The translations under genes were made by a program, and so were the position numbers. The notes under the pieces are model-generated. The model searched no databases and was not told the origin of the DNA. It was given only the letters and a program-made list of their open reading frames with translations. Shown in pieces: positions 11,354 through 23,020 of a DNA stretch of 64,000 nucleotides. Every line of letters begins with the position of its first letter. The first letter of the stretch is position 1. This DNA is from Amborella trichopoda (lineage: Eukaryota > Streptophyta > Magnoliopsida > Amborellales > Amborellaceae), in the NCBI RefSeq assembly GCF_000471905.2, contig NW_006500351.1, forward strand, positions 1,158,533 through 1,222,532, given 5' to 3'.

Positions 11354-12540
11354 TTGAAAGAGGGTGATTGGAATACAATATTCTTCTATGCTATAGCCAA
11401 TGCTAGGACGAGGTCGAATTCTATTCAAAGTCTCAAAATTGAAAGGGTTGATTGTAATGATATGAATGAGGCAGAAAAGGCCCTTATTGAATATTTTTCT
11501 TCAGCTTTCACTGCTGAAAAATTGTTCAATCTCCCCATCGACTCGATGCTTTTTGCCAAGTTACCATACGAGTCGGCTATATGACTGGAAAAAAGATTTT
11601 AGATACAGAAAATAAAGGATGTCATCTTCGGTTTGGGTAGAGATAAAGCACCGGGGCCAAATAGTTATCCTTTGGCTTTCTTTCAAACCTTTTGTGATAT
11701 TCTAAAGGATGATATGTTTGCACTGTTCGAGGAGTTTCATGATAGAGGAGAGATCAATGTGGCAATGAATTCTGCCTTAGTTGCTCTCATTCCCAAGAAA
11801 ACAGTGACCGAATAAGTTAAAGATATCAAGCCCATGAGTCGTCTGGGTAGCTTATATAAAATTATGGCAAAAGTGTTAGCAAATAGGCTACAACATGTGC
11901 TTCATGTGGTTATAGCAGACCCTCAATTGGCGTTCATCAAAGATAGACAAATTATGGACAGTATCTTGGTTGCACAAGAGTGCATATATTCTAAATCTAA
12001 TGAACACAAACTAGCTCTCATTTGTACGCTGGATTTTGAGAAGGCCTATGATAAAGTCGATTTGCAAGTGTTGTATAAGATAATGAGCAAAATGGGTTTT
12101 AAATCAAGATGGAGACTATAGATCTTGGGATGCCTTTCTACTATGCATTTCTCCATTGTATTTAATGGAAAAGCTTGTGGTTTCTTTACACAATGAGATC
12201 CGTAATCGGCTTTTCTTTACAACACTATTGTTGTTGAAAGCTTTAGTGTCATGCTCAAATCTGTGGTAGACGAAGGACTAATATCTGGATTGCAGATTTG
12301 CAACAATAACTTATCATTGTCTCATTTGCAATATGCTGATGATACAATCATCTTTTACAATCTTGAAGAGGGAGATAAAAAATCTTTGGATTTATGTGAA
12401 ATGCATTGAGCTAGTCATGGGTCTAAAGGTTAATATGTCGAAGATCTTTCTGATTGGAGTAGGGTGTGGGAAAACCCTAGTGAAACATTTGGTAAGGGTT
12501 TTATGTTGTGGTTTGGAGAGTTTGCATTGTAAATATTGAG
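11354..12540 (+). pseudogene. LINE 2 reverse transcriptase remnant
   Basis: The segments run in RT order: WLKEGDWNT upstream (about 11350), GRDKAPGPNSYPLAFF (RT block with the PG pair), ALVALIPKK, then SRLGSLYKIMAKVLANRL, FEKAYDKVD (the first catalytic aspartate), and [10 protein letters not shown] at about 12326-12355 with both catalytic aspartates. Stops or frame changes occur at about 11583, 11813, 12121 and 12410. The motif order and spacing match non-LTR RTs of the L1 clade. Confidence 0.85.
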
Positions 12541-13352
12541 GAATCCCTTTAATGGATGAACATCCTCCTCGCCCCATTAGGGATCCTATCGTTGAAAGAT
12601 TTAATAAGAAATTAAATTTATGCAAGTCTAAATGTCTTTCTCAGGAGAGGCGGGGTTTCAAATGCTTCGACAAGTAGTCAGAAGATTGGAAGGCCTCATG
12701 AGAGCAATTTTGTTGGGAAGCATTGACATTCTAGGAAGTTGTATCTTGTTAAATGGGATCAATATTGCGCAATTATCAAAGAGGGAGGCTTAAGTATCAA
12801 GAAACTTAAACTTATGAATGCTAGCCTTCTCACAAAATGGTGGTTGAGATGTCATGAAAATAAACATATCTTTATGGTGTGTCGTCTTTAAAGAAATATA
12901 TGTTATTGATGAGATAAATGGCTTAATCAAAAGCCCAAGGAATAGGATATCTTTATCTTCTATTTGGAAAGGGATTGATTACTGCATGCCTTTTTATCTT
13001 CAATAACATCGTAAGGTAGTGGGAAATGGTGAAAATATATATTTTTAGTATGATAAATGGTTGGAGATTTTCCTTTACACAACTTCTTCCCTGAGGTCTT
13101 CTCAAAGGTTTGTAATCCCCTAAACACAATCAAAGATATAAAGGGGGACAATGGTTCTATTGACACATGGTATATTCTTTATAGATATAGAAGGATGAAT
13201 GATAGGTTTGTTGAAGAATTCCAAAATCTCATTCTCATGCTCGAACAGTTCCATTATTTTCTATGGAAGACTACAATATTTGGGATTTAACCACTTCGAG
13301 TGTTTTTTCTACGAAATCTGTTTGTAATTTATTATACCATGATAGTAACTGA

Positions 13353-13565
13353 ATGTTGGAAGAAGAGGTGGCCAAAATTTGGAAATTAAAAATCACTTCA
13401 AAAGTGCAAATGTTTTTGTGGACCGACTCTCAAAGTAAGCTGGCCACCATTGATAATCTCCATAAACAAGGTTTTTTGTTAACCAATGTTTGCATAATGT
13501 GTAAATTTGATAATGAATCTACTGAACATCTTCTTCTCCAATGTCCATATATTTCAGGATTATGA
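13353..13565 (+). pseudogene. LINE 2 zf-RVT domain
   Basis: The segment VAKIWKLKITSKVQMFLW leads into NVCIMC, DNESTEHLLLQCP, giving the C-x2-C...H...C pattern of the RT-associated zinc-binding domain. It is cut off where the LTR element has inserted shortly downstream (13640). Confidence 0.75.
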
Positions 13566-13639
13566 AATTGGAGAAGACATGCTTAATCTTTATATTCAGG
13601 TGCATGTATCTTGGAAAATATTGGTACAACATTGGATTT

Positions 13640-13860
13640 TGTGGAAATTAAGAAACCTGCACTTATTTTTTGTACAATATTTTTCTTCTTTTTATGTATA
13701 TCCATATTAAGAAGGTGGTTCATTACATATGTTACTTTCTTTAGTAGTATACAGCTTTGTAACATTATAAATTGGGGCTTTTGTTCACATTTTTTATAAG
13801 CTCTGAAATACATCTTCTATGGGGGTCTAAGGCCTAAATATACGTAAATATAGTCTCACA
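13640..13860 (+). repeat. 5-prime LTR
   Basis: It starts TGTGGAAATTAAGAAACC and ends ATATAGTCTCACA. It aligns along its whole length with 15852-16076, with scattered substitutions and small indels, so the element is not recent. Confidence 0.85.
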
Positions 13861-13876
13861 TGGTATCAGACCAAGG
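13861..13876 (+). other. Primer binding site (tRNA-iMet type)
   Basis: TGGTATCAGACCAAGG lies immediately after the LTR. The first ten bases equal the complement of the plant initiator tRNA-Met 3-prime end, the usual primer of Copia elements. Confidence 0.85.
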
Positions 13877-15544
13877 TTTATTTTCCTGTTGGTTTATGTT
13901 TAGGGTTAGGTTTTGCTCTTTTGAAGCATACTTTCTCTCTCTATCTTTATCTATTATGTTGGAGTCAGTTCTTTCTATCTCTCTCTCTCGCTTTCTTTTT
14001 TTGAGTTTGTTGACGCAAACTTATCTCTTTTTGGGTCTTGGGTTTCAGGATTTGGGGTTATCTCAATCCTTGCGTCATTGTTCTTTCTTGGTTACATCCC
14101 TCTAATTTGTGAAACCTTGTATCTTGTTCTTTCTCGTACCCAAAAGCGAGCCTCAATTCCTCTTGGGGTCTTTATTTTTCTGATTTTTTGAGGCAAATTT
14201 CTCTCATTTCCTTTGAGTCCCTCTGTTTTCTTTTGGGGCAGTTGTTGTCTGTCATTTTTCTCTACCCTTTACTATCTTGGGTTTTCTCTTTGTCTTTAAT
14301 GCACAAATAACAACACTAAGAGTCGAGAGAGATAAATTAATATATTTTCCTTCATCCAATGTTTGTCCAATAGCTTGAGTCTTTAATAATCTCCTACTAC
14401 CCCCAAAATCAATCATCCAAAGTTTACTTGTTGCCATCTTCCCCCTTTCACAGAGCCCTTCGACCCAAATTGTATAACTTATTTACCTGTCCAAAATCAG
14501 TTATTGTTACGTCATGAAATGGTGAGGATGAGTAGGTTTTAGGTTTTTGGGTTATTTCATTTTTTACTTTTAGGATGATTTCTCTCGAGCCACTCTCTCT
14601 TCAGACCAACTGTCTCTCGTTACGCCAGCCACTCTCTCTCTTCCGTCGACTTTTATTTTTCTCTCTTGATGCCCCTTCTCTCTCTGTTGCACCGTCAAAG
14701 TGGTTTCCTTATTTTTACATATGCAAAAGCAAACTTTTTGTGAAAAGCTTTTCTTTTATTTACATAAACCTTGAAGGACCATACTATTTACTTATACACC
14801 TGAGCTTTTGTTATTGGTATCAATCATTGTTATACCATTTTGTTCTTAATATAAAAACATATATGATATATGTGGTCTGTAAGCCATCTGCCATTGCCCA
14901 TTGCTTTAGGTAAACCATTGCTATCGTGCTCCCCTCTAATGTCGGACCCTTGGTGAGCCGGATCTGAAACTCGCATCTAAATCCACCTTACCTTTGAAAA
15001 TGGCCTATGAAAAAGGCCGATCAGCACCATCTGTAAAATAGCCACCGAGTCATATTTTCGACTCTACGATATGTCTCTCTGTCGAGTCGTATTTCAACTC
15101 TTTGATCTATTTTGAATCTTACTATTCTCAACTCCGAATCTAAGGTCCAACTGTGCTCGTTGATCCGTCGTTGATTTTGGTTGCCTCTTCTAAGTGCCTC
15201 ATGTTTGATGATGAAATTTCTCGATCCTGGATGTTGATCAAGTTTCCGTTACTCGATCATGTTGAATGATTGAGTTTTTCGTTACTCAATCCTATTGGAC
15301 GACAGAGTTTTCCGTTACTCCATCCAGTGTGATGATTGAGTTTTTCTTATTACTCGATCATATCTGTTCCGGAGGGCTGTTGATTTGTTGTTATACGAGA
15401 CTACTTTGTTCGAAGCATCGGTTTCTGATGATCGCTAATTTACAGCTACTCAAGCTTCTTCTATTTTTGCTTTGTTTCTAAGGCTTGCCTTCAGTTGTCC
15501 AAACTAAAGTTGCTCTCTCTTAGCATCTTGAGTTTGAGGGGGAG

Positions 15545-15669
15545 TGTGGAATTTATAGAAACCTGCACTTATTTTTTAGTACAATATTTTCTTTCCTTTT
15601 ATGTGTACTCATATTAGAAAGGTGATTCATTGCATAATTTACTTTCTTTAGTAGTACACAAATTTCATG
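15545..15669 (+). repeat. Internal partial LTR copy
   Basis: It begins TGTGGAATTTATAG after a polypurine tract and matches roughly the first 125 bp of the LTR. It is part of a 307-bp tandem duplication: 15363-15669 is repeated as 15670 onward, so the element carries two polypurine tracts and two and a half LTRs. Confidence 0.8.
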
Positions 15670-15836
15670 TCTGTTCTGGGGGCCTGTTGATTTGCTGTTA
15701 TGCAAGACGGCTCTGTTCGAGGCATCGGTTTCTGATGATTGCTAATTTATAGTTGCTCAAGCTTCTTATGTTCCTGCTTTGTTTCTAAAGCTTGCCTTCA
15801 GTTGTCCAAACTCAAGTCGCTCTCTCTTAGCATCTT

Positions 15837-15851
15837 GAGTTTGAGGGAGAG
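15837..15851 (+). other. Polypurine tract
   Basis: TTTGAGGGAGAG lies just upstream of the 3-prime LTR, as required for plus-strand priming. A duplicate with GAGGGGGAG precedes the internal LTR copy at 15545. Confidence 0.75.
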
Positions 15852-16076
15852 TGTGGAATTTATAGAAACCTGTACTTATTTTTTGATACAACATTTTTTT
15901 TCCTTATATGTGTAACCATATTAGGAATGTGGTTCATTGCATATGTTACTTTTGTTAGTAGTACACAACTTTGCAATCCTATAAATTGGAGCTCTTGTTT
16001 ACATCTTTGATAAGCTCTGAAATACATCTTCTATATGGACATAAGGCTTAATTATACAGAAATATAGTTTCTCACA
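15852..16076 (+). repeat. 3-prime LTR
   Basis: It starts TGTGGAATTTATAGAAACC and ends TATAGTTTCTCACA, pairing with 13640-13860. LINE 2 sequence resumes right after it. Confidence 0.85.
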
Positions 16077-16081
16077 AATTT

Positions 16082-17005
16082 CATTAAGAATACCCAATAT
16101 GGGTCGTATTATTTGGAGATCATTATGGGTGAGCATCATGTGGAACACTTGGAGGGAGCGCAATAGGAGAATATTTGAAAACAAGACTACTAAATTGTCA
16201 ATATTGAACTCGTATACAATAGAAATAGCGGTAGATTGGATTTTAGTGAATAAGAAGTCCAAGTTTATTATGAGGAGATAGATTATCCTGAGTCCCATAG
16301 AGGTAGCCTAGTTACATTTATCTATGTGGAGGCATACCTTTCCTTGGTCCCCTCCACCTGTGAGCAGTGTTCAACTCAATTTCTATAGCAGTTCCTTTGG
16401 AAATCCATAGCCAGTGGGATTTGAAGGGCTCATTAAAAATCACGATGGGCTAACTCTTATGCCTTATTCAAAGCATTGTAGTATTGCTATTGTTAATGAG
16501 GGGGACGCTAAGACTTTGTTAGAAGGGCTCAACCTGTTAAGAGGATTGGAATGTGATAAAATTATTGAGACGGATAATCTAGATTGTCCTCACGAAATGG
16601 TAAAATCATCCATTTGGATTCCTCCTCATAATGGTTGGCTCAAGCTGAATTTTAATGACAGTGTTAGGTCTGAGACATAGAACGCCGACTTTGGTGGGCT
16701 TCTTCGGGATGCTCTAAGGATTATTATCTTTTCTTATTTTGGGAACCTATCTTTTTGTGATATCAATGAAACATAATTGAGGGCGGTAAAGGAGGGTGTC
16801 ACTCGTCTACAAGATCTTCATGAGCGTATAATCATTGAGGGTGATTCAGCTCATGTTATCAAATGGTGTTCCAAACCTATCTTATTTCTTGATAATGAAC
16901 CTCTATTATGGATGAAATTTATCTGGCAATATGTACCAAGGAAGTAGTTCTGCCATATTAATAGGGAAAAAAATGGCGATGCTGATGGCTTTGCGAAATT
17001 AGCGT
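16082..17005 (+). pseudogene. LINE 2 RNase H domain and preceding linker
   Basis: WNTWRERNRRIFE (about 16144) is the linker seen between zf-RVT and RNase H in plant L1 elements. Later come GWLKLNFNDS at the position of the first catalytic aspartate, GGLLRDA, an IIEGDSAHVIKWC segment with the GDS motif, and NREKNGDADGFAKLAS at the end. Stops at about 16678 and several frame changes mark it as dead. Confidence 0.75.
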
Positions 17006-17518
17006 CCTCCTTATCCTTCGTCTCCCTCTTCCCCTTGTCTCTCCTCTATCCCTTCTCTTTTCCTCCCCTTTTTCTTTTTCGCTTTCTCCTTGTAGTTTCT
17101 CATTTGCTCAATGAAATTACCGTTAACAATAAAAGAAAGAAACAAAAAGAGCAATAGGTATTGCCAGGAGCACGAGCTAGAATGTGGCAGTTAATACAAT
17201 TATGTGGTATTCCCACTTAATCATTTAAACAAAATGAATGAGCATAGTAATTAAGTAGTATTCTACAACCCGATGTCAAGGGCAGTCCTCTAGAAAATGA
17301 AAACCCCAAACTCTTGAGGAAGAACTTCCATTTTTTGACAAGAATACTTAACTCTTATTGATAAAGGGAATCATACATAACATCGTTCAAATTTAAATAG
17401 AGGAAATAAATAAAGAATCCAATTCAACCCCTTTCTTAGCCAAATTATTCGCAATATCATTAGCCTCCCGATAAACATGTTGGTAGGTTACTATCAACTC
17501 CAATGTTAAATCCATCAC

Positions 17519-18013
17519 CTACAACCACAAAGATCTAAGACCCCAAGGAGGTTTAGAGGCCCCAGAGCACCAATTAATGATATTGAGGGAATCTCCTTCA
17601 AGTATCACAGAACCTCCAACTCCTCTCTCTTTCCAAATCAGTATGCCCTGCAACAATGCTGCCAATTCATCATGATTTGTTGTCACAACAACACATGGTC
17701 CATTAAAACAAAACATAATAACCCCTTGACTATCTCTACATACCCCTCCAATAACTGCATCTTCTGGGTTACCAAAGGAAGACCTATCAAAACTAATCTT
17801 GAAACTGCCTGGCCAACGCAACCTTGATCTAACCTTAAGAAAGCGATCAGAGACCATGTTTTTCAAATTAAGAAAAACATCCACTTTGGAGATCCCAAAA
17901 CCTTCCTTAGTAACATTCGACCCGCTCCAAAGTGTATACAAAATTCTATTTTTCAGCTCACTAATCCCCAAAGATAACCCATCAAATGTTTTCCTATTTC
18001 TTTCCAAACACAA
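17519..18013 (-). pseudogene. LINE 3 RNase H domain
   Basis: A 164-codon open frame contains MCLERNRKTFDG (linker), WPGSFKISFDRSSFGNPE with the first catalytic aspartate, GGVCRDSQGV, the helix HDELAALLQGI with the catalytic glutamate, and VILEGDSLNIINWC with the GDS motif. The last catalytic aspartate region lies beyond the stop. It is the least damaged RNase H segment in the window. Confidence 0.8.
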
Positions 18014-18972
18014 CTACCAAATAATAGCTCCTCTAAAAATATCCCATATCAAAATCTCCATCTTTGGGAAGCCTACAAACTTAAATTGATGCAAAAAATT
18101 AATCAAAGAACCTAGCATCGCCATCAAAACCCCAATCTATTGCATTGCGCACTGCCAAATATGATGAGACAAATAATAATTAAAAAACAAGTGGGCACAA
18201 TTTTCTTCGTCAATTTTACAAAAAACGGCAAGCATTAACCTCTTCCTTAAGTTATCAACAGTTAAAACCTTACCCTGAAGTATAACCCAAATGAATCTTT
18301 TGACTTTCATAGGGACCTTTCAGTTCTATATAGCCTTTAATTTCGGCTGACACCATCATATACGATCATGAAAGAAGAAGGAATATGCTGACCTCACAGA
18401 AAAATTGCCATCTATCTCAAATTCCCAAATTGCCGCATCACTTGTATTATTAGATATATAAACTTTTGCTAACAGTTGCAATAAATCAGCAAGTTAGTCA
18501 AGGACCAAGCACGAGACTCAATTATAACAAGTTATTTTCCAAACACAGAGTTACCATTGATCTTAGCTAATCCTTCACCTTAGGCATCCCATTCGAACAT
18601 CTATTAAAAAGGTTAGGATAATCCCATTTTAAAGCATTATTCGAGATTCACTTTTGATGCCAGAAGAGAATATCATCACCATTACTGACACTTCATCTAA
18701 TTGGCTAGCCATAAAACGTTTCATATAGCTAATTGACTTCCACATGTGAGACTTCCTTGTATCACTTCTCCCGTCGGCAATCATGCCATTCAATGGATCC
18801 AAACCATATTTAGCAACAAGGATCTATTTCCGAATATGGTTTTCTTGGTCTAATGAACGTCACCGCCATTTAGCAATTAAAGCTTAATTCATAAGTTTTA
18901 GCCTTCGAATCCCCAAACCACCGTCACATTTATGTATACACACCCTCTTCCCAACTAAGTAGGTGGTACCTC

Positions 18973-19296
18973 TTATGCTCCCCAAAGGAAATTCTTCATT
19001 AACATCTCAATCTTTTTTATAATATCTGAAGGCATTAATAATAAAGACATCTGATATATTGGTAGATTGGATAATAAAGATTTAATTAACGTCATTCGTC
19101 CACCCAAAGACAAATTATTTGCCGTCCATAAATCTAACTTAACACTTGCTCTCTTAACAATCTGATCCCATATGTCCTTAGGAAGTCTCACATTTGAAAT
19201 TGGCATACCCAAATACTTTATTAGGAAAGATTCCAATTTGCAATTCATGATATCTGCCATTTGATTCGCCACTGGCTCCTCACATCTCACTCCCAC
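18973..19296 (-). pseudogene. LINE 3 RT thumb region
   Basis: It shows FLIKYLGMPISNVRLPKDIW and LSLGGRMTLIKSLLSNLPIY, which are standard landmarks just downstream of the YADD box in plant L1 reverse transcriptases, ending with FLWGA. Confidence 0.8.
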
Positions 19297-19329
19297 AATC
19301 GAATTCTTCCCAAAATTAACTTTTAAGAC

Positions 19330-20434
19330 CCAAAGCTAATTCACAACACTTCAAGAATATTCTAACGTGCAAAATCTGATCTGAATGGGCATCACAGAAA
19401 ATTATTGTGTCATCGGCATATTATAGATGCGATATACCTAGAGAATTTTCAACCACTTGAAAACCTCGAAACCACTGCCTCATCTATGCCTTTGTTAGCA
19501 TGAAACAGAAGGCTTCACCAATCAAAGAATATAAAAAAGGAGATAATGGATCTCCTTGATGAAGACCCCTTGAAGCACTGAAGAATTATTTAAGACTCCC
19601 AATAACCAAAATAGAGAAGTGACTCGAAGAAAGACAACCTAGCGTACTTTATCCACATCACAACAAAGCCCATCTGTCTTAATATCTCATTCAAAACCTT
19701 CCATTCGGCCCTATCATATAAGCATGATACCCAGCTCCCTACTTGCAACTCTCGCATGGATACACTCCTGGGCAATAAGAACCCCATCATGATTATTTTC
19801 CTACTGATAAAAGTAGACTGATTCCCAGACACCAATAATGGCATCACCCTTTTCAATATTTCAGCTAATACATTTGAAATTATCTTATCCAAGCTAGTAA
19901 AAAACTTAATTGGGCGAATATCAGTGATCCTCCAAATCGAGCCTTTTTTTTAGTCGAATTAATACCCTTGTATAATACTCCCCTATCCAAGAATTCATTG
20001 ACCATAAGCAATAAGTCATCTTTAAGCATATACCAGTATTTGTTAAAAAGACCTAAGGGATATACATCCGACCTTGGAGCTTTGTCTCCAAGTAATGCAA
20101 ACACCGCCCTCCACAATTCTTCAAACTCGACTTTTCTCTCCAGCTCCAGTGCCACATCTTGGGGTATCATTTTAAATGGAACTTGCTCGAAATTAACTTG
20201 GAAAGGCAACTCTGAAGAAAACATATTTTTGAAGTCTTTAACGAATTCCATTTCCCATTCCCCCAAATTCTCCTCCTCCACCCCCTCAAATCTAATACTG
20301 GATACATCATTCTGTCCTCTTCTTGCATTGGCAATATAATGAAAACATTTTGTATTCATATCTCCCTCCTTCAACCATTTAATTTTGGACCTCTGCTTCC
20401 AATACATCTCCTCCATTATAAAAACTTCATGCAT
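19330..20434 (-). pseudogene. LINE 3 reverse transcriptase
   Basis: The N-terminal part reads IKWLKEGDMNTKCFHYIANARR and then GDKAPRSDVYPLGLF (the usual PGPDG triplet is degenerate). A second frame holds the middle region with QSTFISRK. The YADDTIIF box is at about 19400-19420. At least two frameshifts separate the parts, and the fragment at 19590-19892 has lost the usual DxxKAYD motif. Confidence 0.8.
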
Positions 20435-20639
20435 CTAGTTCACTAACCTAACAAGTTTCCATATATTTTCCCACTCATTTCAACTAAATCATCAATAGCC
20501 TAAACTCTACCGTTGTTTCTTCAATACGATTTTTTATGTTAAAGTTCTTTTTCTTTTTCGTTTGCAAAAGACTATGATTTAGAATCATTAATTTTTTAAA
20601 TACCATATATCCTACCGATCCTAACACCACCATTCGATT

Positions 20640-21445
20640 CTACACATCCCTATTCAGATCCATGACCTCCAATTCCTCCATCCAAGCAACCTCCATCGGA
20701 AAAGGTCTATATCCATTAAAAGTAAATTCAGTTTGGAACAAAATGGTTGTATGGTCAAATTTAAATTTACCAATTGCATTTGCTTTTGCCAATAGAAATT
20801 GGGATTCCCAATTATTAGAAACCAGATAGCGATCCAACTTATTGAGAATCAAGTTATGCATGCTATTATTGGACCAAGTGTAGGTGGAACTATTCAAGGG
20901 TAACTCAATCAACTCTTGAGAGGAAATAAAGTTATTGAACAATCTCATATTCGAATTGAAAGCAATGTTAGAAGAAGTCTCATCAGTTCATCTTAAGAGG
21001 TTAAAATCTTGTCCCATGCACACATATAAGTTGATAGAAGAAAATAACTTCAGATAGCTCTGGCTAAAAATGAGTTTCTAAAGATTGCAAGGTATAACAA
21101 TCAGTATTAATCAAAAGCCATTTGAATGAAAAAAAGGGTCCATCCAACACTACTGCCACCATATTGTTACAAAAAAAAAAATCACCAGACACAAAAATAG
21201 AAGCCTTCCAAACAACGCATAACCCTCCTGAAGCCCCAACCGCATCCACCCCAATAAAATCAACCGGACCATACCCTCAGGATTCAGTAATATACCTGAT
21301 AGACTGACTGAGAAGTTTTGTCTCCTGCAACAATAAAATATTTGGTCTATATTTACAAACGAGCATAGCCAACTCCTATTCATGGCATGAACTTCTCATG
21401 CCCCTCTTAAAACCATGCTATGACCACAAAAGCATTATGGTGCAT
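20640..21445 (-). pseudogene. LINE 3 endonuclease
   Basis: RPNILLLQETKL (near 21340) is the catalytic-glutamate motif of the EEP endonuclease. Further on come GGLCVVWKASIF, then FNNFISSQELIELPL, STYTWSN and LDRYLVSNNWE, which follow the usual order of the fold. The copy is broken into three frames. Confidence 0.75.
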
Positions 21446-22079
21446 GACAAAGTACCAACGTTGTTGGAATATAACATTCAGAGCCACTAACTCTTGCAAA
21501 GGATAAGAGAATGTTGTTTCTTTGAGTTCACTACCTTTTTAAAGGAAACTATAAAATAGATTTATATAAAAGGATTAAAATACCGAAGGGAGTTGTTTTT
21601 TTTTTTTGCATCCCAGACTCATTTCCAAATGATTTCATAAAACAAGAGCAAATTTGTTAATTTTAGTGGGACAAAATTGATAGAAATGGGCAACGGGGTG
21701 GTAAACAGATACATAACCTAGCTCTTAAACTAAGAAATCTCTTATCTCGATAAGGTTGGCATATTAAGTGCTCGTTTGACTCCATAATTTAACAAACGCA
21801 GATTATGAATCAAAACCTTATTATGTCAAACCTTAGTTATGTTAAAACCTAGTTACTCAAACATGACTAGTTTGGATGGCTTTGAATGGTACCTCGTTTA
21901 TATAAATCTCATAGTTGGATCATCTTTTTGTATAACCTGGTTTGCTAATAGGGGTCATTTGGTATACGTGAAAGTTTGACAGGAAAATATTTACATGAAA
22001 ATTATTTACATATGCAAATAGTTTACAGGAAAAAGATTCCTTAAGCACATTTTTTCCCATGTTTGGCAAACATAATTGG

Positions 22080-23020
22080 AAACATGTACAAAGAGAGAGA
22101 ACACATGAAATTTGAATTTTGAGATAGTTTTTCTCTAAAAATTTTAGGATAGATTCTCTCTCTAAAAATTTGAAAATTTCAAATAGTTGACGATTTCTCA
22201 GTCCAAAATTTTTGAGATAGCTTCAGTCTCTAAAAATTTTCTAGTCTCTCTCTAAAGTTTGATATAGTTTCTCTTACTACAATTTTAAGATACTTTTTCT
22301 CTCTAAAATTTATAACTTGATATAGTTTCTCTCTAAAAAATTTAGTTAATTTCTCTCTCTACAATTTGATATGGTTTCACCCCTAAAATTTTAAGATATT
22401 AGTTTCTCTCTCTAAAAATTTTGAGATAGTTTTTCTCTCTAAAAAATTTCAAGTTGTTTTTCTCTCTAAATTTTGATATGGTTTCTCTCTAAAATTTTAA
22501 GATACTTTCTCTCTCTGAAACTTGAAATTTAAGATAGTTTCTGTCTCTAAAAATTTCAGCAATTTCTCTATCTAAAATTTCATATAGTTTCTCTCTAAAA
22601 TTTTAAAATATTTTTTCTCTTTAAAACTTGAAATTTGAGATAGTTTCACTCTCTAAAAATTTTGAGATAATTTCTCTCTAAAACATTTGGGTAGTTTCTC
22701 TCTCTAAAATTTTAAGATACTTTCTCTATCTAAAACTTTAAATTTTAAATAGTTTGTCTCTCTAAAAATTTGGAGATATTTCTTTCTCAAAAAATTTTAT
22801 CTCTAAATTTTTTAGGTAATTTCTCTCTCTAAAATTTTAAGATATTTTCTCTCTCTAAAATTTTAAGATACTTCATCTCTCTAAAACATATTATTTGATA
22901 TAGTTTCCCTCTGTAAATTTATTGAGATAGTTTCTCTCTCTAAAAATTTGAATAGTTTCTCTATAAAATATTAATGCTCTCTTTAAAAGTTAAAATTTGA
23001 GGTAGTTTCTTTCTCTAATT
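22080..23020. repeat. Degenerate CTCTCTAAAATTT minisatellite
   Basis: About 25 to 30 irregular units of 25-45 bp are built on AGATAGTTTCTCTCTCTAAA followed by AATTTT-type spacers. Unit length varies and point changes are frequent, so this is an old array. It encodes nothing. Confidence 0.85.

Larger units (their letters stand above)
13640..16076 (+). mobile_element. Non-autonomous LTR retrotransposon inserted in LINE 2
   Basis: Two LTRs of about 221 and 225 bp begin TGTGG and end CTCACA. Directly after the 5-prime LTR comes TGGTATCAGACCAAGG, a primer site for initiator tRNA-Met, and directly before the 3-prime LTR a polypurine tract. The flanks GATTT (13635-13639) and AATTT (16077-16081) are an imperfect 5-bp target duplication. 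The 2-kb interior has no gag, protease, RT or integrase; it is pyrimidine-rich with CTCTCT runs. Orientation and primer site suggest a Copia-dependent element of the TRIM/LARD type. Its 3-prime end carries a 307-bp internal tandem duplication. Confidence 0.85.
9114..17150 (+). mobile_element. LINE 2: degenerate L1-type LINE interrupted by an LTR element
   Basis: Plus-strand order: a possible ORF1 remnant (9114-10288), apurinic endonuclease-like domain (10289-11061), linker and reverse transcriptase (11354-12540), zf-RVT (13353-13565), RNase H (16082-17005) and an A-rich 3-prime tail at about 17110-17150 (AATGAAATTACCG then AATAAAAGAAAG). An unrelated LTR element (13640-16076) sits between the zinc-binding and RNase H parts. 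The YADD catalytic box of RT survives at 12332-12343, but each domain is broken by stops and frameshifts. The 5-prime boundary is uncertain. Confidence 0.8.
17331..21445 (-). mobile_element. LINE 3: near full-length L1-type ORF2, degenerate
   Basis: On the minus strand this contains an endonuclease region (about 21440 to 20640), RT (20434 to about 19330), RT thumb (19296-18973), an eroded zf-RVT zone (about 18500-18150), RNase H (18013-17519) and a tail ending at a T-run on the plus strand (17331-17336). The YADD box is intact at 19409-19420. It lies tail to tail with LINE 2, with about 180 bp between the two 3-prime ends. Stops and frameshifts interrupt every domain. Confidence 0.8.
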
